Part shown: positions 52,354 to 59,148 of the stretch, one piece after another
How the letters are laid out: every line of letters starts with the position of its first letter
How positions within the stretch are numbered: position 1 is the first letter of the stretch
Translations under genes and position numbers: made by a program
Notes under the pieces: model-generated
What the model was told of the DNA's origin: nothing
What the model saw: the letters and a program-made list of their open reading frames with translations, nothing else
Database searches by the model: none
DNA from: Streptomyces sp. NBC_01408
Lineage (GTDB): Bacteria; Actinomycetota; Actinomycetes; Streptomycetales; Streptomycetaceae
Length of the DNA stretch: 64,000 nucleotides
Direction of reading: 5' to 3'
NCBI RefSeq assembly: GCF_026340255.1
Contig: NZ_JAPEPJ010000001.1
Span: forward strand, 1,178,001 to 1,242,000

Positions 52354-52809
52354 CTACGCCTGACCGGCACGGTGTTTGGCGGCACATTTCTTGCAGAGTC
52401 CGAAGATCGCGAAGTGCTTCATGTCGGTCTCGAAACCGAAGGCGGTACGGAGCTTCGCGGTGAACTCGGCGGCGATGTCCACGTCCGCCTCGATGACGTC
52501 GGAGCACTCGCGGCAGACCAGGTGGATGTGGTGGTGCCGGTCGGCGAGGTGGTAGGTGGGGGCGCCGTGCCCGAGGTGGGCGTGCGAGACGAGCCCGAGC
52601 TCCTCCAGTAGTTCCAGCGTCCGGTAGACGGTGGAGATGTTCACTCCGGAGGCGGTCTTGCGCACCTGGACGAGGATCTCGTCGGGGGTGGCGTGCTCCA
52701 GGGTGTCGACCGCTTCCAGGACAAGCTGGCGCTGCGGAGTCAGCCGGTATCCGCGCTGCCGCAGGTCGGTCTTCCAGTCGGTGCCCTCGGTGCTCTCGGT
52801 GCTCACCAC
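52354..52809 (-). CDS. nur: Nickel-responsive Fur-family regulator Nur
   Basis: 151 aa from tandem GTG codons at 52809/52806. The winged helix is LRQRGYRLTPQRQLVLEAVDTLEHATPDEIL...GVNISTVYRTLELLEELGLV. The metal region is ADRHHHIHLVCRECSDVIEAD, with the H-H-H-I-H cluster and two Cys, and the C-terminal C-K-K-C gives a second Cys pair. The sequence is close to S. coelicolor Nur as I remember it, which uses Ni2+ to repress sodF and the nik importer. No target gene is in the window. Confidence 0.9.
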   Translation of the reverse strand: MVSTESTEGTDWKTDLRQRGYRLTPQRQLVLEAVDTLEHATPDEILVQVRKTASGVNISTVYRTLELLEELGLVSHAHLGHGAPTYHLADRHHHIHLVCRECSDVIEADVDIAAEFTAKLRTAFGFETDMKHFAIFGLCKKCAAKHRAGQA

Positions 52810-52828
52810 CCGGCCAGTGTAAGCGCGC

Positions 52829-52862
52829 GAAGGGGACCGCGGGCGGGCCCGCGGTCCCCTTC
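52829..52862. terminator. Terminator between the nitrobindin-like gene and nur
   Basis: Perfect 16-bp arms (52829-52844 and 52847-52862, GAAGGGGACCGCGGGC and complement) with a 2-nt loop. It uncouples nur from the upstream gene on the same strand. Confidence 0.85.
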
Positions 52863-52915
52863 TTGCACAACCTGTGGACGACCGGCCGCGCCGGGCGGCC
52901 CTGGCGCCCCGACCG

Positions 52916-53488
52916 TCAGCGGAAGAAGGCGATGCCGTCGTCCGGCATGTCCGGGAGGTTGCGCGCCATCTCGGCGACCTCCTCGGGCGTGACGACCTTC
53001 TTCAGCTGGGCCGACATGTACGGGCGCAGCTCGACGTCGGGGGTGGCCTTCTCGCCGACCCACATCAGATCGCTCTTCACGTAGCCGTAGAGCCGCTTCC
53101 CGCCGCTGTACGGGCCGGCGGCCGCGGTGCGGGCGACCGCGTCGGTGACCAGGTCGATCTGGGGCTTCTGGTCGGCGAGCTCGCCGTACCAGACCTCGAC
53201 GACGCCCTGGTCGCGGACCATGACGATCTCGACCTTGCGGTCCTTGTCGATGCGCCAGTAACCCGACTCGGACTCCAGCGGCCGCACCTTGTTGCCCTCG
53301 GCGTCGAGGACCCAGGTGTGGGAGGTGTACTCCAGGAAGTCCCGCCCGTCGTGGGTGAAGACGACCTCCTGGCCGAAGTTGCACTTTTCCTCACCCGGGA
53401 AGTCGAAGACGCCCGCGCCCTCCCAGTTGCCGAGGAGGAAGGCGAGGGGGACGAGGCCCGGGTTCAGGTCGGACGGGATCTGGATCAT
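52916..53488 (-). CDS. Nitrobindin-like (FABP-family, DUF1794) beta-barrel protein
   Basis: 190 aa from the ATG at 53488. It has the nitrobindin/THAP4 barrel signature G-x-W-x-G-x-G in FLLGNWEGAGVF (about residue 20), FTHDGRDFLEYTSHTW, and ESGYWRIDKDRKVEIVMVRDQGVVEVWYG. The family binds ferric haem through a C-terminal His, isomerising peroxynitrite in some members. Here the region VELRPYMSAQLKKV lacks an obvious proximal His, so haem binding is uncertain. It is followed by a terminator before nur. Confidence 0.85.
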   Translation of the reverse strand: MIQIPSDLNPGLVPLAFLLGNWEGAGVFDFPGEEKCNFGQEVVFTHDGRDFLEYTSHTWVLDAEGNKVRPLESESGYWRIDKDRKVEIVMVRDQGVVEVWYGELADQKPQIDLVTDAVARTAAAGPYSGGKRLYGYVKSDLMWVGEKATPDVELRPYMSAQLKKVVTPEEVAEMARNLPDMPDDGIAFFR

Positions 53489-53546
53489 GAATGGCTGCTC
53501 AGGCGATCTGTGGGAGGGGTCCGGGGGCGGTCTGCTGGGCCGGAGC

Positions 53547-53648
53547 TCAGCGCTGACCCTGGTACAGCTTCTTGACGGCCAGGCCGGTGAAGGCCATGAC
53601 GCCGACGCAGACCAGGACCAGCAGGGAGGTGAAGACTGCCTCAAGCAC
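53547..53648 (-). CDS. 33-aa single-pass membrane protein
   Basis: GTG at 53648 with a strong RBS (GAGGAGC, 7 nt upstream). Almost the whole peptide is one hydrophobic helix (FTSLLVLVCVGVMAFTGLAV) followed by a basic tail (K-K-L-Y-Q-G-Q-R). The stop lies 58 bp before the nitrobindin-like start. A small gene at this position is, I believe, conserved in streptomycetes. The function is unknown; membrane-associated regulation or a toxin-like peptide are both possible. Confidence 0.7.
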   Translation of the reverse strand: MLEAVFTSLLVLVCVGVMAFTGLAVKKLYQGQR

Positions 53649-53757
53649 GGGGTGCTCCTCGGAGGATTCGGTGCGGTGTACGGGCCGGTCCCCAAGCCTA
53701 CTGGCCCGGAGACCGCCCCACTCTGTGAGGTCGGCCGTACCCGTCGTACCGGGCGGA

Positions 53758-54597
53758 TCAGCCCAGCAGCTGGTGCTGGAGGATCACCGTCTGGTGCAGG
53801 GGCACGGAGGCCACCCCGCCCTTGCGGGTCTGGAGGATCACCGCCTCGATGTCACCGGACTGGATGCACCCGACGGCCGTCTGCTCGTCCCCGACGGGTT
53901 CGCCCTCCTTGTGGACCGCGATCTTGTTCTCCGATGTCGGCAGCGAGGTGCTGGCCTTGGTCCAGTCGACGTCGAGCGGCAGGCTGTTGACACCCTTGAG
54001 GACCCCGGGGCAGGCGTGGACGGACGACGTGAATCCGGCCGAGTGGAAACGCAGCAGGTAGACCCGGGTCCGGGTGCCGTCCGGCATGGTCCAGCCGCGG
54101 GCCACGATCTCGCGCGGGGTGTCGGCGGCGAAGTCCTTCCGCAGGGAGTCGCGTGGCTCGGTCTCGTACTCCTCCAGGAAGGTGTCCGCGGTGACCTCGG
54201 AGTCCTTCTCCAGTTTGAGCGTCGCGTCGGGCGTCGAGCCGGCGGGCGCCGGCAGGAGCAGCTGGGTCAGGCCCGCGTAGTGAATGCCGTCCCGGTTCTC
54301 CTTGGAGAAGGGCAGCGGGGCCCCCGGCGGCAGGGTCGGCCTGGCCAGGGCCGGGTAGGCCCAGCGGCCGTCGCTCTCGGTCGAGAGACCGGGGACGTCG
54401 GTGCGCTCGGGCCGGCTGATCCCGTACGCGACGCCCGCGCCGACGGTACCGAAGACGAGCACGGCGGCCGTCCAGCGCAGTACGGCGAACAGCACGCGCC
54501 GGTCCTTGGGCGCGGCCGGGGCCTTCGCCGCCGCGGCGCCCTCGGGCACGGCCGTGGGCTCCGGCTCCGGCGCGTCCGCCGTGGTGTGCTCGGTCAT
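53758..54597 (-). CDS. Single-pass membrane protein of a three-gene operon (third gene)
   Basis: 279 aa from the ATG at 54597, which overlaps the preceding stop by ATGA. An acidic Ala/Pro/Glu-rich cytosolic tail (residues 1-33), one span (VLFAVLRWTAAVLVFGTVGAGVAYGI) and an extracellular domain of about 220 residues with two Cys (HACPGVLKG, AVGCIQSGDIEAV), probably a disulfide. The downstream part GGVASVPLHQTVILQHQLLG is conserved-looking. No known family is recognised. It shares topology with the next two genes, so the three may form one surface complex. Confidence 0.75.
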   Translation of the reverse strand: MTEHTTADAPEPEPTAVPEGAAAAKAPAAPKDRRVLFAVLRWTAAVLVFGTVGAGVAYGISRPERTDVPGLSTESDGRWAYPALARPTLPPGAPLPFSKENRDGIHYAGLTQLLLPAPAGSTPDATLKLEKDSEVTADTFLEEYETEPRDSLRKDFAADTPREIVARGWTMPDGTRTRVYLLRFHSAGFTSSVHACPGVLKGVNSLPLDVDWTKASTSLPTSENKIAVHKEGEPVGDEQTAVGCIQSGDIEAVILQTRKGGVASVPLHQTVILQHQLLG

Positions 54598-55418
54598 GCG
54601 GACTCCCCGGGGGTCTTCAGGTGGCTCAGCTGGTTCTTGAAGAACCCGATGACGTCGGAGGTCGGCAGGGGCCGGGGGCCGAAGGCACGGAAGTCGACCA
54701 TCACGTCCCCCTCGACCGCCACGCACTGCAGCACGTCGATCTTCGCTCTCTTCTGGTCCTTCTCGTCGCCCACGGCCGACAGCACGCACTTGGCGTCCGG
54801 GTATCCGTCCACCTTCGGCGCCGGGCGGTCGTCGCCGCCCGCTTCGAGGACCGCCTTGGAGAACGCGGAGAACGATCCCACGGCCTCCGGAGCGGCCTGC
54901 ATGATGTGCACCTCGAAGACGGGCGCGCCCTTACCCCGTGTGTAGCTGCGCCCGGCGGTGCCTTTGAGCTTCAGCTCGGCCCACGCCGCGTCGCGGCTTC
55001 GCCGGTCCGCTCCGCCGACGCCGCCGGACTCCCGCGCCAAGGTCTCGGCCATCTTGTCGCCGGAGAGGAAGTGGTCGTTGCCCTCGGCCCCGATGTCGGG
55101 GCCGAGGGCGTAGCCCTCCGGGAGCGGGAGGAGCTTGCCCGTGATGGCGTTCGGGGGCACCGGTGCGGGCTCCTCGCCCTTCTCGGCCGACTGACCCGCC
55201 GCGACCCAGTACGCCGGGGGAGCGCTGCGGTCGGCGCCCTTGAGTACGAAGAACCCCCCGACGCCGCCGGCCACGAGTGCGGTCACGGCAGCGACGGAGC
55301 CCGCGACGAGTGCGGCCTTGCGGCGACGGCCCTCGGGCGCGGATGCGGCCTCGGGTGCCGGGGCCATGGGTTCGGTGGGGGCGTCGAGAGCCGGGGTGTC
55401 GTTCTGCGTCTCGGTCAC
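54594..55418 (-). CDS. Single-pass membrane protein of a three-gene operon (second gene)
   Basis: 274 aa, with ATGA overlaps at both ends. The cytosolic tail is Pro/Ala/Glu-rich, followed by R-R-R-K and one span (AALVAGSVAAVTALVAGGVGGFFVL, about residues 35-59). The extracellular part (about 210 aa) has LLPLPEGYALGPDIGAEGNDHFLSGDKMAETLA, a loop R-R-S-R-D, and two Cys (AKCVLSAVGD, VLQCVAVEGDV). No enzyme motif is visible. The three genes share layout and size, which suggests divergence from one ancestor or a common function at the cell surface. Confidence 0.75.
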   Translation of the reverse strand: MTETQNDTPALDAPTEPMAPAPEAASAPEGRRRKAALVAGSVAAVTALVAGGVGGFFVLKGADRSAPPAYWVAAGQSAEKGEEPAPVPPNAITGKLLPLPEGYALGPDIGAEGNDHFLSGDKMAETLARESGGVGGADRRSRDAAWAELKLKGTAGRSYTRGKGAPVFEVHIMQAAPEAVGSFSAFSKAVLEAGGDDRPAPKVDGYPDAKCVLSAVGDEKDQKRAKIDVLQCVAVEGDVMVDFRAFGPRPLPTSDVIGFFKNQLSHLKTPGESA

Positions 55419-56179
55419 AGTCGCTCCAGCTGCCGCTTGGCCAGGTCGATGATGTCGTTCTCGGAGATGGCAGCGCCCCCGGCGTCCGTGTAGAAGATCT
55501 CTGCGACGACGTCACCGCGGCGTACGACGGCCCGGGCCTGGCGCAGCGGGTGGTACCCGTCTTCCTGCGTGAGCTGCGAGAACACCCAGACGTGTGCATC
55601 GGCCGGCGGGAGGCCCGCGATCTCGGAGCCGGGGTTGCCCGCATCCTCGGAGATGGCGTCGCTCGCTCCCCCCATGTCCCTGACCGCACCACGCCGGTCC
55701 TTGTACTGCATCAGCTGGATCTCCGTGTACCGGTCCCCCTGTTCCCAGGCCGTGGAGACCGCGCGCCGGAAGCCGTCGTCCTGGAGGCCGGCGAAGGCCT
55801 TGTCCGGCCGCTCGTAGAGCGCCGCGAGGGAGTCGAGGCCCATGTAGCCCGGCGTGCCGATGGGCTTCGCGCCGCTCGGCGCCTCCAGCAGGAGCTTGCT
55901 GAGGTCGTCGTCCGACTTGTGCCAGCGGTTGGCGTTGATCGTCCGGTGCGTCGTGGTGTCGTCCGGCGCGAGCGGCTTCGGCGCCACCAGGCCCTGCTGG
56001 GCCAGCGGCGGCAGCGCGGTGGGTGCGCGGTGGTACTGGACCGCGTAGCCGGTGACCGTCCCGGCGAGGACGCCGAGTACGGCCGCGCCCGCGATCAGGA
56101 GCGTCGTGCGCCCCCGGCGGCGGCGCGGTGCGGTCTCTCCCTCTTGCCGCTGCTCAGGGCTGGTCTGTTCATGTTCCAA
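55415..56179 (-). CDS. Single-pass membrane protein of a three-gene operon (first gene)
   Basis: 254 aa. The short cytosolic part ends in R-R-R-R-G-R, followed by one span (TTLLIAGAAVLGVLAGTVTGYAV, about residues 25-47). The extracellular domain contains HRTINANRWHKSDDDLSKLLLEAPSGAKP and a C-terminal half like sensor or antigen-type domains (ADAHVWVFSQLTQEDGYHPLRQARAVVRRGDVVAEIFYTD). It has no Cys in the extracellular part, unlike its two partners. It starts the operon; the upstream stretch near 56260-56280 is AT-rich and may carry the promoter. Confidence 0.75.
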   Translation of the reverse strand: MEHEQTSPEQRQEGETAPRRRRGRTTLLIAGAAVLGVLAGTVTGYAVQYHRAPTALPPLAQQGLVAPKPLAPDDTTTHRTINANRWHKSDDDLSKLLLEAPSGAKPIGTPGYMGLDSLAALYERPDKAFAGLQDDGFRRAVSTAWEQGDRYTEIQLMQYKDRRGAVRDMGGASDAISEDAGNPGSEIAGLPPADAHVWVFSQLTQEDGYHPLRQARAVVRRGDVVAEIFYTDAGGAAISENDIIDLAKRQLERL

Positions 56180-56294
56180 GGGAGTCCCCCCACAGGACTG
56201 GCGGCGCCGGTTCGATTACCTGCGCGTACGCATTGACCGTCTGTGGAGGGGAGGGGTTGTGTCGGTGCTTATTACATTCTTATCTCACGGCGTT

Positions 56295-56558
56295 TCAGTC
56301 CTCGTGCCGCCGCTTTCCGTCCAGTTCGTCCCACCACTCGTCGGACTTCGGATCTCCCGAGGGGTCGTCCCACCAGCGGTCTTCCGGCCCGCGCCGGTTG
56401 GCGACCACCGCGGCGACCGGCGGGATGACCATGGCGACCACGCACAGGGCCACGGCCGCCTCCACCGAGAACAGCCGCACGAAGGACCAGGCGGAGACGA
56501 AGAGGAACAGGCATCCGCCCATGAGCAGGAAGTAGACGCGTCGACGCCGGGCGTACAT
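56295..56558 (-). CDS. DUF3099 membrane protein
   Basis: 87 aa. There are two spans (VYFLLMGGCLFLFVSAWSFV and VEAAVALCVVAMVIPPVAAVV) and a charged, Trp-rich C-terminus (EDRWWDDPSGDPKSDEWWDEL) typical of the actinobacterial DUF3099 family, of unknown function. The start is MYARRRRVYF. It is the gene upstream of the three-gene membrane operon on the same strand, 115 bp away. It is followed upstream by a terminator for the sulfurtransferase operon. Confidence 0.85.
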   Translation of the reverse strand: MYARRRRVYFLLMGGCLFLFVSAWSFVRLFSVEAAVALCVVAMVIPPVAAVVANRRGPEDRWWDDPSGDPKSDEWWDELDGKRRHED

Positions 56559-56608
56559 GCCTCCAGCGTAGGTCCGGCGGGCGCGCGCACAAGGTGCGCG
56601 GACGGCAC

Positions 56609-56661
56609 GAAGGGCCGCACCCCGTTCCAGTGGCGTCCAACCCCCGGAGGTGCGGCCCTTC
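56609..56661 (-). terminator. Terminator of the sulfurtransferase-DUF1416 operon
   Basis: GAAGGGCCGCACC (56609-56621) pairs perfectly with 56649-56661 across a 27-nt loop, 31 bp beyond the DUF1416 stop codon. Confidence 0.75.
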
Positions 56662-56692
56662 GGCCGGTCGATCAGTGCGCGAGCACGGTCGG

Positions 56693-56983
56693 TCAGACCG
56701 CGATCGCCACGTCCGTCACGCCGCCGGCCTCGGCGACCACGACGGCGCGGTCGGCCCTGGCACCCGGGACGAGCGCGCGCAGCGTCCAGGAGCCGGGAGC
56801 CGCGTAGAAGCGGAACTGGCCGGTGGCCGAGGTCGGGACCTCGGCGGTGAACTCGCCGGTCTCGTCCAGCAGGCGGACGTAGCCGGACACCGGCTCGCCG
56901 GCCTGGGTGATCTGGCCCTGGATCGCGGTCTCACCGGGCTTCAGCGTCGCGAGGTCGGGCCCGCCGATCTGTGCTCCACACAT
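56693..56983 (-). CDS. DUF1416 protein downstream of the sulfurtransferase
   Basis: 96 aa, matching DUF1416 in full: MCGAQIGGPDLATLKPGETAIQGQITQ, then a small beta-sandwich (GYVRLLDETGEFTAEVPTSATGQFRFYAAPGSWTLRALV) like a carboxypeptidase-regulatory/transthyretin fold. In actinobacteria it is nearly always encoded after the CysA-type sulfurtransferase, as here (63-bp gap), so a role in sulfur transfer is likely though undefined. The single Cys at residue 2 is conserved in the family as I recall it. Confidence 0.9.
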   Translation of the reverse strand: MCGAQIGGPDLATLKPGETAIQGQITQAGEPVSGYVRLLDETGEFTAEVPTSATGQFRFYAAPGSWTLRALVPGARADRAVVVAEAGGVTDVAIAV

Positions 56984-57046
56984 GTTCTCTGTCCTGTCCT
57001 AGAGAGAGTCGTACTGGCTACTACGGGCCCTGCGTGCCCGGCAGGG

Positions 57047-57892
57047 TTACTTGTTGGGGCCGAGCTCGATCGGCACGCCGACCAGCGAGCCGTACTCGGT
57101 CCACGAGCCGTCGTAGTTCTTGACGTTCTCCTGGCCCAGGAGCTCGTGCAGGACGAACCACGTGAGCGCGGAGCGCTCACCGATGCGGCAGTAGGCGATG
57201 GTGTCCTTCGCCAGGTCGACCTGCTCTGCCTCGTAGAGGGCGGTCAGCTCGTCGTCCGACTTGAAGGTGCCGTCGTCGTTGGCGTTCTTCGACCACGGGA
57301 TGTTGCGGGCGCTCGGCACGTGGCCGGGGCGCTGCGACTGCTCCTGCGGGAGGTGCGCCGGGGCGAGCAGCTTGCCGGAGAACTCGTCGGGCGAGCGCAC
57401 GTCGACCAGGTTCAGGGAGCCGATCGCGGCCACGACGTCGTCGCGGAAGGCGCGGATCGACTTGTCCTGGGGCTTGGCCTTGTACTGGGTGGCCGGGCGG
57501 TTCGGGACGTCCGTGCCGTCGACCAGGTCGCGGGAGTCGAGCTCCCACTTCTTGCGGCCGCCGTCGAGGAGCTTGACGTCCTGGTGGCCGTAGAGCTTGA
57601 AGTACCAGTAGGCGTAGGACGCGAACCAGTTGTTGTTGCCGCCGTAGAGGACGACGGTGTCGTCGTTGGAGATGCCCTTGGCGGAGAGGAGCTTCTCGAA
57701 GCCCTCCTGGTCCACGAAGTCGCGGCGGACCGGGTCCTGGAGGTCGCTCTTCCAGTCGATCCGGACGGCGTTGGTGATGTGGTTCTTGTCGTAGGCGGAC
57801 GTGTCCTCGTCCACCTCGACGATGACGACGTCGGCGTCGTTCAGGTGGGCCTCGACCCAGTCGGCGTCTACGAGGACGTCGCTGCGGCTCAT
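57047..57892 (-). CDS. Thiosulfate sulfurtransferase (CysA/SseA-type rhodanese)
   Basis: 281 aa from the ATG at 57892 (GGAGGAGA upstream). Two rhodanese domains: the inactive N-terminal one (VLVDADWVEAHLND...YGGNNNWFASYAYWYFKLYGH) and the catalytic C-terminal one with the persulfide loop YCRIGERSALTWFVLHEL (Cys at about residue 237). The C-R-I-G-E-R-S loop is that of mycobacterial CysA thiosulfate sulfurtransferases. It moves sulfane sulfur from thiosulfate to acceptors. It is preceded by a Cys-bearing leader peptide and followed by DUF1416, the usual actinobacterial set. Confidence 0.93.
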   Translation of the reverse strand: MSRSDVLVDADWVEAHLNDADVVIVEVDEDTSAYDKNHITNAVRIDWKSDLQDPVRRDFVDQEGFEKLLSAKGISNDDTVVLYGGNNNWFASYAYWYFKLYGHQDVKLLDGGRKKWELDSRDLVDGTDVPNRPATQYKAKPQDKSIRAFRDDVVAAIGSLNLVDVRSPDEFSGKLLAPAHLPQEQSQRPGHVPSARNIPWSKNANDDGTFKSDDELTALYEAEQVDLAKDTIAYCRIGERSALTWFVLHELLGQENVKNYDGSWTEYGSLVGVPIELGPNK

Positions 57893-58112
57893 GGTGTTCT
57901 CCTCCGGGGCAGTGTGCGGCGGGGCTGTGCTGGTACGGCTGCGGACCTGCCGGTCGTGAAACCTGCTGGCTGCGGGTGCTGCTCGGGGTGCTGCTTGCGT
58001 GCGTCCGGGTGCGCTCACGGGTCCTGCACGGGGAGGCGGCAGGGGATCAGGAGGCGGGTGCGGTCACGCGGGAAGTGCTGTCGTCCGGCTGGTAGAGCGG
58101 TGCGCCCACAGG

Positions 58113-58196
58113 TCACATGGATCGACAGAGCATGGCGGCGACGCGACACAGGTCTACTGCCCGCCGCTTCGTGAGGTCCGCCTGCTGATGCTTCAT
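58113..58196 (-). CDS. Sulfur-gene leader peptide (27 aa)
   Basis: ATG 58196 to TGA 58113 encodes a basic peptide with the core LTKRRAVDLCRVAAMLCRSM. The R-R-A-V-D-L-C-R-V-A-x-x-L-C-R pattern is the conserved leader found in front of actinobacterial sulfur-assimilation and sulfurtransferase genes. The second ATG lies 8 nt after a TACGAT -10, so the mRNA is probably leaderless (58202 is an alternative start). Two Cys codons near the end fit cysteine-sensing attenuation, 220 nt ahead of the sulfurtransferase. Confidence 0.85.
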   Translation of the reverse strand: MKHQQADLTKRRAVDLCRVAAMLCRSM

Positions 58197-58204
58197 AGGC
58201 ATGG

Positions 58205-58234
58205 ATCGTAGGGACGAATCAGCCGCCCTGTCAC
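58205..58234 (-). promoter_or_regulatory. Promoter of the leader peptide-sulfurtransferase operon
   Basis: On the minus strand GTGACA (58229-58234), an 18-bp spacer and TACGAT (58205-58210) form a good principal-sigma promoter. The expected start site coincides with the leader peptide's ATG at 58196. Confidence 0.65.
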
Positions 58235-58357
58235 CGGTGTGTCATATTTCGAGACAGGATCGTCCGAATACTGGGATACGAGGGCCCCGGGCGGCCGCCG
58301 CGCCGCCTCCGGGACACCCCCTCCGGCCCATCCATCTGCGGATCGGACCGGACCGTC

Positions 58358-59083
58358 TCACGATCCGGCCAGCACCACGTCCGAGCCGCCCAGCGTGAGG
58401 TGCACACCGGCCTCGTCCGAGGTCAGCGTGGTCAGCTGGAGCCCGGCCGGCAGGCCGTCGTCCAGCCGGCGGTCGAAGTCGGTCTTCTTGCGGACCAACT
58501 TCTCGACGCCGGGAACGCCCTCGCCCGGCACCGCGTCGGCACGGACCCGGACCATCTTGCCGCCCTTGCCGCCCTCGCCACCCTCGGCGTCCACGAGGCT
58601 GATGGTCGACACCACGCTGTGCGTCAGGGACTTGCCGAGCACGTCGACGGTCGCGGTGACCTTCACCTTGTTCGGCGCCCCGCCGTAGCTGAGGGTCGCG
58701 CCGGTCTGCGAGGCCGCCGTCAGGTCCGCGTACGTGATGAGCGCGCTGCCCTCGGCACGCTTGGCGGTGCCGCCGGTGTAGTCGTCGTTCAGCTTCACGT
58801 CGTGCAGGCGCGCGTCGAGCTCCGTGAGCCGCGTCTTGCGGCCGTCCGCGGTGGCGTCGACACCCTTGAGCCTGAGGTCGACCCTCTCCAGGTCGTGGCT
58901 GAGCGCCTGGGTCAGGAAGGGGAAGCCGTGGATGTCCACCTCGGTGCTCCCGGCCAGGCCCTGCCGGGCCTGTATCCGGTCGGCCAGCCGGTTCTCGGCA
59001 TAACCGACCGCCCACCGGTCCACACCCGCGAGCAGCGCCCCCAGCACCACAGCGACGATCACCACAACACGCAGGAAACGCAC
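58358..59083 (-). CDS. DUF2993 (LmeA-like) envelope protein
   Basis: 241 aa. The N-terminal span RVVVIVAVVLGALLAGVDRWAVGYAENRLADRIQ anchors or exports it. The DUF2993 domain follows: AGSTEVDIHGFPFLTQALSHDLERVDLRLKGVDA, then LTELDARLHDVKL and a C-terminal LPAGLQLTTLTSDEAGVHLTLGGSDVVL. Mycobacterial LmeA, a relative, binds phospholipid and supports lipoglycan elongation; the fold resembles BPI-type lipid carriers. The role here is inferred to be lipid binding outside the membrane. Monocistronic. Confidence 0.88.
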   Translation of the reverse strand: MRFLRVVVIVAVVLGALLAGVDRWAVGYAENRLADRIQARQGLAGSTEVDIHGFPFLTQALSHDLERVDLRLKGVDATADGRKTRLTELDARLHDVKLNDDYTGGTAKRAEGSALITYADLTAASQTGATLSYGGAPNKVKVTATVDVLGKSLTHSVVSTISLVDAEGGEGGKGGKMVRVRADAVPGEGVPGVEKLVRKKTDFDRRLDDGLPAGLQLTTLTSDEAGVHLTLGGSDVVLAGS

Positions 59084-59148
59084 GTGTCCACCCCCCTACT
59101 AGTCGGTACGTGCGTTCTAGTTGACCATGGGCGGCCGTCGGACGGCCG

